DNA from: Ahaetulla prasina
Lineage: Eukaryota > Chordata > Lepidosauria > Squamata > Colubridae
Assembly (NCBI RefSeq): GCF_028640845.1
Contig: NC_080540.1
Location: forward strand, 170,201,752 to 170,265,751
Direction: 5' to 3'
DNA: 64,000 nt
The notes beneath the pieces were generated by a model that was not told the DNA's origin, did not search any database, and was given only the letters and a program-made list of their open reading frames with translations. A program made the position numbers and the translations under genes. Shown piece by piece: positions 1-9,800 of the stretch (position 1 is the stretch's first letter; the number at the start of each line of letters is the position of its first letter).

Positions 1-7
1 ATATATC

Positions 8-54
<47 letters not shown>

Positions 55-58
55 ATCC

Positions 59-111
<53 letters not shown>

Positions 112-206
112 CCTACCTACCTACCTATCTATCTATCTATCTATCTACCGGTACCTATCTACCTACCTACCTACCTAGCTACCTACCTATCATCTATCTA
201 TCTATC

Positions 207-264
<58 letters not shown>
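1..264. repeat. (ATCT)n / (GATA)n microsatellite array
   Basis: Nearly uninterrupted tetranucleotide ATCT (GATA on the other strand) from the window edge, with a central block (about 111-190) degenerated to CTAC units and one ACCGGTACC break. The array probably continues left of the window. GATA arrays are the core of the Bkm satellite first found in snakes. Confidence 0.97.
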
Positions 265-265
<1 letters not shown>

Positions 266-282
266 CAGAAATGTAATCCAAC

Positions 283-414
283 TACCCTGTTTTCCCCAAA
301 ATAAGACATCCCCTATTAATAAGCCCAACCAGGCTTTTGAGCGCATGACAATAAACCCAGGGTTTCAGGGTTCAAAAATATATAAGATGGGCTTATTTTT
401 GGGGAAACATGGTA
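283..414. mobile_element. Short TIR transposon (TACCCTGTTTTCCCC family)
   Basis: Terminal inverted repeats TACCCTGTTTTCCCCAAAA and the complement of TTTTGGGGAAACATGGTA bound a 132-base element. Related copies lie at 18073-18385 and, more distantly, 30581-30861. There is no coding capacity, so this is a MITE-type element. Confidence 0.75.
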
Positions 415-3400
415 TGCTTTCACTCCCTCTGAGAAAAGGATTACTGGATCAGCAACTGAACTGGAGGTGATTTGGAAATTCTAACTATGACACCTTGTTC
501 TTCAGACACACACAGAGAGTTAAAGTGCTTAAAGATGTAAAGGGAGTATGTTCAATTCATATTTGAGACTGAAATACAGAAAGATTTCATATAAAATATG
601 GATTGCCATAAACTATAAAAGAGAAATATTCAACTTGCAGGGATGGTAAGACCTTTTCAGAGGACATTGCCCTTGAAAAGATTTAGGCAGGTAGCTTTAA
701 AAATTTCAGATTGGGCTGAACCAATGCAGAAAATGTTCTACTCATGTTCAAAAACTGTTGAAAAGCTAAACAGTTTAAAATCTAGTGGATCACACAAACT
801 ACAGATCGGGTTCACTAAGGTGATATATTTCACGAGGTAAGTTGGTAGTGGTAAGTACCTCACAGGCAGTACTTCTCAACTGGAGCACCTATTTATGGGA
901 GAGTGTTCCTAAGCCTGCCCCCTTCCCACTTCTCTCTGACATCCAATTATATTTTTATGCTGTTTATAGTTTATATATTTTTGTTCCTACCATGAATTTG
1001 ATTTAAATACTTGTGTTGCTTGCAGCTATTATAAATGGTCAAGAGTAGCAAAATTGTGGAAGATATAAACAAACAAATAAAATCCAAGGCTGGGTATTTA
1101 TTCCACTTTCGTCCTATCATTTTAGTACCCCACTTCCTCCCCAATATTATTTATCAAATCCTGAAAAGCCAGCTAATCTCCAAATTAACTCTAAATTTCT
1201 TTGGGCTGATTCCAAAGTAGCTGATTGAATGAGAGGCCCTCAAAATGATTTGATCTGAGGATTTCGTAAGGGTTGACATGGATGTATTTTTTTTGAACTG
1301 AAACTCCCATTGGAGTCATCAAGAATCATCTTGAACACCGGATCACATAGGAGTGCATGTCTTTTGGTGTTTCTTCAAAGCACTTTTCTCCTCACTAGAT
1401 GGCAATATATACCAATAACGATTGTAGCTTCCTTGCCAGCGGTTTAACTGACTGTCTTGGCTGCGATCAGATTCTGTCAGAGCTGGAAAAATCAATCAGT
1501 TGGGAGGAGGACTGCTTGTTAAATGCCATTAATTATTTAAAACCTACAAGTCTTCCCTTTCCCCCCAAATCCAAGTTCTGAAGAACTTATGTTTTGGCTT
1601 GGATATTCTATTCACTAAACTCTCATTCTTTGACTCTCATGTCCTCTTTGGCTTTCTTGGAAGATTGCCTCATTGAAATAAAAATCTCTGTTTTGATCTG
1701 TCCAGGGGAAAATAAATAATATACTTAATAAATATCTGGCCCAAGTTATGTTTACTTTCCTTTACCCAGCTATCTTGCATGTCTGCTGTACTCAGAAGGG
1801 AGTTCCACTGAATTGAGTGATGTTGATTCCTAAACATATGGTTGCTGAAGTGCAGCCTCAGCAGGCCGTTGCAGAGTTCCTTCAACCTCTCCAGGACAAT
1901 TGTAGCCAAGAATATGGACAGTCCTTTTGACCAAATGCCTTAAGGAACAGTCTGTACATAGATCGTATCAATTGTGGCAACCACAGGGTGGACTAGGCTC
2001 CAATGGAGCGGGATAGCTTGTGGATCAACGGGATGTGAGAAGCCAGCCATCACCCTAATATGAATATGGTTCATCTGCTTGACTGTATTATAGTTCTCTG
2101 TGAGAGAGAAGACCATAGAATCAGCTGTAGCAACCTGCATTTTTATTTCATTCAAATTTTATTCCATTCCTTTTCCCCTGACATGTTTACTCAAAGATCA
2201 GAGTAACTAAATAAACCAAGTGAGACTTAAATCTAGTCCCTACTTTTTCTAACTTTTCAGCTATCACATATGTACCCACCTTCTTACTCACCTTATAGTG
2301 TGATTCCGTCTTTTAAAAAACCACAAGCATCTCTCTCACTTATCTTCCTCCTTCCCCCATTTTCTTAGAGGAGTGACAAAGTGTTTTGCCATGGCTGTTG
2401 TTATGGGCTCGATTCTGATTAGCAAGGCTGTTGCTATTCTTTACTCCAGTCCCATCCATTTTGTACACACGGTACGGTCTAGTGAGAAATCATTCCCTTC
2501 ACTTTTGCAATCTTTCATTTTGGTGAGAGCCATTTTAGCAGTGACCAGAGGACCAGATTACCCATCCCTGCCATAGGGGTTTGTTTAACTATCATAAATT
2601 ATGTTGGTTGGTTCCCATGTGTCATTCTTAGGGTGTCCACCACTTACTGCTTGAAGTGGAAACTTGGCCATAGGGTATGGTTTCCTTGGCCCCTTCTTTA
2701 GGATACTGGTTCCCACCCCCCCAGCTGTGACCATATTCACATCTCTTATAGAGTTGTAGGACTCTGTAAAGAACCATGTTCTCGGAGAAGTACCTAACTT
2801 TGGTCAGAATGGAGAAAGGATGAGGGGTTACTCTCGAGGGTTCATTGTGGCTGTCCTTCTCCCCTTCTCTGCTCTGCTCCCACCCCCAAATCCTTGGGGC
2901 TCTAGCCTGAGTCACCCTGTTGCCTCAGGGTATGAGTCACTGGCTCAACTCTGAAATTGTTGACCCAGATTTTAGGTTCCCAGCAAATATTTACAGCTGT
3001 AGCTGGAGTAACATCCCACAGCCCCCGGGCTGGAACCAGCCCAGCCTTCCTGCTGGCCTGGACTTTATGGCTGCTTTTCTGTGCAAAAACTGAGTGGGGC
3101 CTCTGACTGGGAAGGGAACACGGCTCTGTCAACCAGACTCCATTTGAAAACAGGCTGCCATGATCTTTGGATCAGATCAGGTATCATAAAAATGGCAGCA
3201 TCTTGCCTCAAATTGCCCAGCCCGGAATGGCAAGGGTGAAATCTATAGGGAGCCTAGCTTTCTCTGTTGTGTTCAGCAAGTGTACCCAGGAAAACAGTGA
3301 CTAGAACCGACTGCAACTATTCATCTGGAGATGTTCTCTCTGATCAGAAGAAAGTTCATTCATCAATGGTCCTGCTTTGCAAGAGGAAAGTTGGATAGAT

Positions 3401-3733
3401 GTTTGGCCTTCAGGGCTTCCCCTTTCTTTTCCTGTGACCCTGATCCTGGGCTTCAACTATCTGATCTATAAATATGAAGCTGGAAAAGCTTGAAATGCTT
3501 TAGGAATAAGGGATGGGGAAAATGTAAACATCATTATAGGGTATTATAGGATACAGCAAGTGTGTCACTGTATTTATTGTCTCTCTCTGTTTGTTACAGG
3601 ATCTCCAGTAGTGATTTGTAACATTTTCTAGAGCTACCCAACTATTGGGCCAATGTAAATATAATAAGAATAAGCTTCAGATCTCTTCAAAACATCACCG
3701 AACAAAATTGGTATTTCTCTGTGTACAGTATTT

Positions 3734-3784
3734 GTGCTTCTGTCCAATTGTGTGAATAAGATCACACAATTTGGACAGAAGCAC
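3734..3784. repeat. Short near-perfect hairpin
   Basis: GTGCTTCTGTCCAATTGTGT is followed after a short loop by its complement (ACACAATTTGGACAGAAGCAC), one inserted base apart. The loop sequence GAATAAGATCAC recurs at about 3799-3810, suggesting a local copy-and-invert event. Confidence 0.85.
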
Positions 3785-4914
3785 ATTCAGTCACATTTTG
3801 AATAAGATCACTCCATTTCTGGTTTTAGTGGTTTATGGTCACAAATTTCACCCCATGTGTTCCTTAATCGTAAAGCGCATAAGAGTTTGTTGTGTCTTGG
3901 GATAGGTTAACAAGAAGCTTGTGCTGAGGAAACCCCCAAAACTGAATAAATGCTCAAAAGTTTAAAAACTTTTAACCTTAGGAACAAAGCTGGAGCTTGC
4001 TTTTAAAAAGTGGTGTCAAAAATGTTGATTGATGGAAGCATCTAAAAAAGCACTAAGGGGTAAAAAGATTTGGCCCAGCTGAGAGGCTGATAATCTTGGT
4101 GATCTCTGGATCAGTCTCTGAAGCTCAGCATGGCTGAGTGGTGCCAGGTGCTTCAGCCCTTTGCTTGCCTTCTAACAGATGTTCTATCCAGTGGAAACAG
4201 AAGCACAGAGGCTGAGCGAGGAGCAGCATTGCATAGCTTTCATTCCCCTGCTTTCTTAAATCCTGTGTCCCAACATGCCTGGATTCCCTGGGGGCCTTTC
4301 TTGGTCTGCAAGGCTGAATACTAATTAACGTTCCATTTCTTCTGCTGAATCCAAGCATTCGGGGAGCCCTTCAGAAAAGCACGCTTATTCCCTACCCCTC
4401 TTCAAAACTTTGGTATGCATATCCGTGAGTACTGCAAGCACACTGTGACTATCAGTTCTGCTGCTGTGCCGGCCTTGTAGCTGTAGCTGTCACCCTCTGC
4501 GGTCTGTGAAATCTCCATTAATACATAGCCCGAAGCTGAAATCTGTGCTCATGAATACAACTTGATGTCCTATCTCTGCCCTGGAACTTAATCACTACTG
4601 TCCAGCTGAGTGTCTGGAAAGCATTTACACCACATTAGCCTTACTGAGCAAAGGAAGTGCCTTAGGTCAAGTTGGGCCATTGGAGCATCTAGGTCAGGGT
4701 TCTCTGCGTAAAATTTCTGAACAGAAGAAATCAATGTCCCGGACTGCACATAAAACACAATTTCCCCATTGTGGGAAGACTATGAGGATTGGGAGAGTGC
4801 TGCTCTGGGCGTCCATGAATCTTCAAAGAAAAAAAATGAGTCTCTGAATTTATTGTGGAGGGCTCCGGATAGGTCAACACTCTGAGAAATATTCTCTGAA
4901 CCACCCGCCACCAT

Positions 4915-4963
4915 CACTACTGGATCAGGTGAACTGGTGCAAACCGGGAGCATTTCACCCCTG
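4915..4963 (-). repeat. Fragment of hAT-like repeat end
   Basis: The 3' part, GGGAGCATTTCACCCCTG, matches the end of the complete element at 32458-33198 and the inverted start of the one at 55922. No partner end with a matching target duplication was found, so it is a truncated copy. Confidence 0.55.
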
Positions 4964-5372
4964 GATGGAAGGGATGGAGAGAGGGGCAAAGGAATAAAGA
5001 AGGAAATTTAGAATTTGAAAGGTCTTCTACAGATTAAACATGAGGTAATTTTTTTCAGCGATTGGGGAATTTATCCCAGAATCTGGTTTTTGAGGCCATG
5101 GCATACAGGCATGAGGTATTTTAGTAAAGGGCTAAATGCATTTTAGAATATGACAAAATGAAATGAGAGAGGGAAGATGAGAGGAGTGGAGGATGAAGGA
5201 GAAGAAAAAAACCTTCACACACAAACTCATGAATTTAGATTCTGGGGATGCCGAATAGCAGAACACTCCAGGCCTTGAAGCAGCCTTAAGGCCTCCTTTC
5301 ACCAGAGGTGCTCTTAATATCCGAAAGGGAGAAGCAATGGGCCACAACGACTTCCCCCTCAGCCCTACAGCA

Positions 5373-6243
5373 TAGGTAGTCCTTGACTTGCGACAGTTTG
5401 TTTAAGTGATGATTCATAGTTACAACGGCACTGAAATGGTTGACTTGTGACCTTTGTATCATCCCCATGGTCACGTGATCAAAAGCTGGCAACAGGTTCC
5501 TATTTATTATTGTTACTGTTTTCCCCTTCTGACAAGCAAACTCAGTGGGGAAGCCAGATCCACTGAATAGAATAGAATAGAATAGAATAGAATAGAATTT
5601 TTTATTGGCTGTGTGATTGGACAAACAAGGAATTTGTCTTGGTGCATATGCTCTCAGTGTACATGAAAGAAAAGATACCTTCACGAAGGTACAACACTTA
5701 CAACACTTAATAATAGTCATAGGGTACAATTAAGCAGTAAAGAAACAATATCAATATAAATCGTAAGGATACAAGCAACAAAGTTACATCGTAAGTGGAA
5801 GGAGATGGGTGATGGGAACGATGAGAAGATTAATAGTAGTGCAGATTTAGTAAATAGTTTGACAATGTTGAGGGAATTAATTGTTTAGCAGAGTGATGGC
5901 ATTCGGGAAAAAACTGTCCTTGTGTCTAGTTGTTCTCGTGTGCAATGCTCTATAGCATCGTTTTGAGGGTAGGAGTTGAAAAAGTTTATGTCCAGGGTGT
6001 GAGGGGTCTGTAAATACTTTCACAGCCCTCTTTTTGATTCGTGCATTATACAGGTCCTAATCAAAAAAAGGGCTGTGAAAATATTTTAAATATTAACAAC
6101 CTACTGTGACTAACTGCAATGATTCACTTAACAACTGGGAGCAAGAGAAGTCGTAAAACGAGGGCCAAGCTCACCTAACAGGCCTCTCACTCCACAACAA
6201 AAAACGTTGGGCTCTGCCGTGGTCGTAAATCGAGGACGACCTG
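5373..6243 (-). mobile_element. TA-flanked TIR transposon (CAGGTAGTCCTCGACTTAC family), split by a CR1 insertion
   Basis: The ends TAGGTAGTCCTTGACTTG and its partner CGAGGACGACCTG are inverted repeats. The interior matches, in reverse, the copies at 52994-53370 and 63223-63874 (for example the block around CCATGGTCACGTGATC). The CR1 at about 5566-6090 sits inside; the element resumes at TTAACAACC. The right end lies about 470 bases upstream of the COL5A3 start codon. Confidence 0.8.
5566..6090 (-). mobile_element. CR1 LINE 3' end with (AATAG)n tail and inverted 5' tip
   Basis: On the + strand it begins with (GAATA)n (5564-5597), then the 3' UTR-like segment shared with 7508-7704 and 22024-22635. 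Near 6012-6039 and 6059-6086 the same 28-base piece is present in opposite orientation, a snap-back typical of 5' inversion during target-primed reverse transcription. Confidence 0.85.
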
Positions 6244-6249
6244 TAATAA

Positions 6250-6715
6250 AGTTGAGCGGAGAATGCCTTCCGCTGCCGGAATCGCCTCACAGAACTAAGC
6301 CGACCCAGCGCGCGTGCGGGACCTTGACCCGGGACTGCGTGCGGGGCCCGCAGGCTACAGAGGGACGTCGGATCCGGGAAAGGGCAGAAACCCGGACTTC
6401 CAGAACAGGCCCGCTTCTCTCGCGTCACAAGCTCGCCCCAGTCCAGGGAAGTGTGTGTATGTGTGTGTGTGGGGGGTGTTCTGCGAGGCCCATTCCCGTT
6501 CCAGAAAGCCGCTTCACCGCCTGCCCGAGGCTGCCTGAGCAACTTGCCTGAGCGTGCGACGCGGGGGGGGGGAGGGTGTGGGAAGGAGGGAGGAGCAGGG
6601 CGGGGCCAGGCGGCTTTCTCAGCTCGCGCTGGCTGCCGCCCCCGCCCCCCCCGCTAGATTTTGAGGGAGAGAGAGAGCGCCCGCGAGCGAGGCAGAGCCC
6701 AGGCGCGGATTGAGG
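6250..6715 (+). promoter_or_regulatory. COL5A3: GC-rich, CpG-dense proximal promoter and 5' UTR of COL5A3
   Basis: The stretch is markedly richer in G+C and CpG than the surrounding AT-rich DNA and ends at the start codon. It contains a GC-box-like GGGCGGGGCC at about 6598-6607, a C-rich Sp1-like run at about 6636-6653, a (GT)n/GGGG run at 6450-6476 and a purine-rich GAGAGAGAGAG at 6665-6677. No TATA box is visible at a sensible distance. TATA-less, GC-rich promoters are known for type V collagen genes. The transcription start cannot be fixed; a CTCAG at 6618-6622 is a loose initiator candidate. Confidence 0.65.
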
Positions 6716-6800
6716 ATGGCGGCGAGCCCCGCGGGACTGCGGGGCCACCTGGTCTGCTTCCTGGCCCTCCTGTTGCGAGAACTTCCCCGGGCTAGGGCAG
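6716..6800 (+). CDS. COL5A3: COL5A3 exon 1: signal peptide
   Basis: The start ATG at 6716 has a strong Kozak context (A at -3, G at +4). It encodes 28 codons plus one base: an Ala/Arg-containing N-region, a hydrophobic core ([10 protein letters not shown]) and a small-residue end (RARAG) typical of signal-peptidase cleavage. The exon ends at a GTAACG donor (6801). The split codon G|AT makes Asp29 with exon 2, which is where the mature VDVL motif of type V collagens begins in the human chain. The ATG is the first in frame after the GC-rich promoter; a TTG two codons upstream is not a plausible eukaryotic start. No stop codon interrupts the open frame, which reads on into the intron. Confidence rests on signal character, phase fit and the CpG-rich setting, since signal peptides themselves are not conserved. 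Confidence 0.82.
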
Positions 6801-9800
6801 GTAACGGCCGGCTGGTGTCCGAAGAGGGGGCAGCTCGAGGGAGGGTGTGCTTTGGGACGGAGTGGGGGGAGACCCATCAAGCGCCCTCCAGACAGCGCCT
6901 AGCACAGAGGGCGGAGGCTTAGCGGACTAAACAAACAAACAAACAGCCACGGTTCCTTGGGCAGCCCAGATGTTTTGGGTGGGTTTTTTTCGGGGGGGGG
7001 GGAAAGAGGTGAGGGGTACTGCTTGCTGCTGCGTAGAAGCGGTTCTCAAACCTTGTGAGCGACCTCGCTTGGCATTTCACCTCTCCCCGCCCGACCAGCA
7101 CCTGCTCCACAGGTAAAGCGCAAAGGAGCCTTCCGAACTTCGTTCCCACAAGAAGTTGAGCGCAAAAATAAAACCGAGCCTCGCCAAGTCCCAAAGGTGC
7201 TCTGTTTTTTTCCCCCCTCCCAGAGGCGACGGGACTTTCTAGTTTTTCTTCGAAGACGTTTCGCTTCTCAGCCAAGAAGCTTCTTCAGAGCGGAAGGAGA
7301 AGAAGCAGCTTCTTGGATGAGAAGCGAAACGTCTTCGAAGAAAAAACAAGAAGTCCCATTGCCTCTTGGGAATTTTTTTTTTTTAAAAAAGCACCTTTGG
7401 GACAACCAGGACCTGGATGACTGAGAAGCTCCATTGTTGATATGAACCTCCCCTAAGGTTAACATGAACTCAGCCCGGCTTTTTAGGTGAATGTATCTGC
7501 AATTGATAGTTTCCTGATTGCTTATTTGTATCCTATGACTATCATTAAGTGTTAAATTTGTACCCTATGACTATCATTAAGTGTTGTAAGTGTTGTACCT
7601 TGATGAAAGTATCTTTTCTTTTATGTACACTGAGAGCATATGCACCAAGACAAATTCCTTGTGTGTCCAATCACACTTGGCCAATAAAAAATTCTATTCT
7701 ATTCAAAGAGAAATGGGGTTGGGAGGAAGGACTTGAAAGCTTGTCTTCACGAAGCAACGGAGTGGAGGGTTTTTGGCGTTCCTCTCTCACAAATTCATTG
7801 TGAGCCAAGAAGTAGCTTCATCTTCTCTCAGGGGGATGTTTCACACGTCCATGGCTTGTTTAGGACAAGGAAGGAGGCACCACCTGCTTTAGGAGCTCCC
7901 TCCCTCCACGCTCATTTATGCGCACCTTTTGCAGGCTTCTGTTACCTCCATCCCCTTCAAAGAAAGGCTCTGTCGCTTGGTGATAACAGGTGATAAAAAG
8001 AGCAACACGAGACTACAAATAATTTTGTTTTAAAATCAGAGATATTGTTTATTAATCGTTTTTTTATACAGCTAAAGCTACTGTGATTAAAAGGATATTA
8101 TTCTTAACAGGAATGCCTCTCTGAGCAGCTGGGAGCAATAGCTGACTTTCAATTTTAACACCCCCCCCAATTTTTTAAAAAAGTTGTTTCCTGGCAAGTG
8201 AGAGTAAGGAATATTTAAAGACAAACAAAATATACCGTACCTCTTGTTTCAGTGATATTTTTTATTCATTTACAAAGTTGTGTGGCACATTGATTAACTG
8301 GCACGGTTAAATTATAATGTAAACAATGTGTAGTCCTAATATTGCAGTATCTCAATTTGCCAATATCTACTCCATAAGATCACATATTGAAACGTGTTAT
8401 CATATGTTACTCAGTCTGTGATAGATTTAAGTTAATTTTTTTTCTTAACAGTGAATAGAAGAAATGGCAGTAGTCTTATCATAAATAAAAAGTTGTCATC
8501 TTGCATATGCTTGTGTGTTTGTGAGGGGGTAGCTTGTAATTCTTTGCCTGTACTGAAGGCTAAAATGAGACTTCTGTGTGGTTTATCCTGTTCCTGACAC
8601 CACTTATCCGTCATGTCATCTTCTAAAATATTCTGTTCATTATCTTCTCTCAGTCAATTGTCACAGATTATTTTGATACTACTGATCTCATTGGGATAAT
8701 TTAAGAACTTTCTCTCTTCCTGGTGCTTTTGTTTTTCGGCAAATCTAGAGTCCCCCATCCTTACATATATACTTCCCTTTTTACTGGCATTATAAAAGAA
8801 TCTACAGTTGCAGAATAAGTTTACAGTTAAGATATTGTGTTGCAGATCCTGGTTTTAAAAAGCAGCTCCAGATTAAAACTTCTCTAAAACTATTTCTCAG
8901 AAGAAGGCAACTTCAGATAAAGCCATTTCAGAAAAAAGGTGTCTGAATTGACAATTACATATTTATTTACCCAGAAGCAGAAAATCTTGGATAAATTGTT
9001 AGTTATGTCAGGCACATATGTCCACAGAAATTTTAAAAAATCCTTTTATAAAGAGCTTTTATAGAACGTACTGCTTCCCCACACCATATTTCTAATCAAC
9101 CTTCAGTAAGACTGCTGTGAGCTATAGGTTTAAAGGCTGCTTTTGCATTATATTGCTTCCGAGCTACTGGCTCTTACAGTCTTATTTGTGGCACTTTAAA
9201 GACATACTTAAAATTGCTGTTTGTGCAGAAATACGCCTTGGAGAACTTTAAACGGGTGTCTTGCAGAATTTTACTGGAGAGAACAACCTTCCAAATCTTC
9301 CAGTTCTCCAAACAAAGACTTGCAATTGACTACTATAACCTTAAGAGTGTTCTGGTCTTAGAAATCCAAGAATCTAGGGAAAAGGGCCTGGTTGGTTGAA
9401 ATGCCAATAGACCATGCCCTTTTCCCGAGATTCTTCATTTAGTTTTCTGTACTTCTAGCAAAAGTAAAATTTCCTTTTAATGAGACTCAAATACCAATGA
9501 TTGCATGAACACATTTTTGTAGTTTATTTGGCAAGTGTAGAAGAAGTTTGTCTTAGTTGTCTTCTGTTTTTCTCTCTTTACCTCCTAGTCCTGAAATTCC
9601 CAGGGAAACCCCACCCCCATCGACTTATAACCAGGGAATGATCCTATTTAGCTTCTGAAATCAGCAGAATGCTGGCTAAATGCTATCTTCTCCAGAACCA
9701 GTACTTCATGGTTACTGAACCTGCTAGGTTCTTAAATAGCTTGTTAAAAGTTCCCTCCAAACCCTATGTTTCATTGCTGTTGTGGGTGTTCTTTTGACTG

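Larger units (their letters stand above)
415..5372. other. Intergenic stretch, no gene recognised
   Basis: Only short random open frames occur. No splice-bounded conserved exon is seen on either strand. Recognisable items are a hairpin at 3734-3784 and a fragment of a hAT-like repeat end at about 4915-4963. The rest is unique-looking AT-rich sequence. Confidence 0.6.

Noticed and set aside
1..264. Regularly spaced repeats suggesting a CRISPR-like array
   Set aside because: Pure tetranucleotide microsatellite without unique spacers, in a vertebrate genome.
6171..6922. Overlapping frames of 60-150 codons on both strands around exon 1
   Set aside because: Explained by GC-rich, stop-poor CpG-island sequence. 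Only the signal-peptide frame joins the collagen exons in phase.
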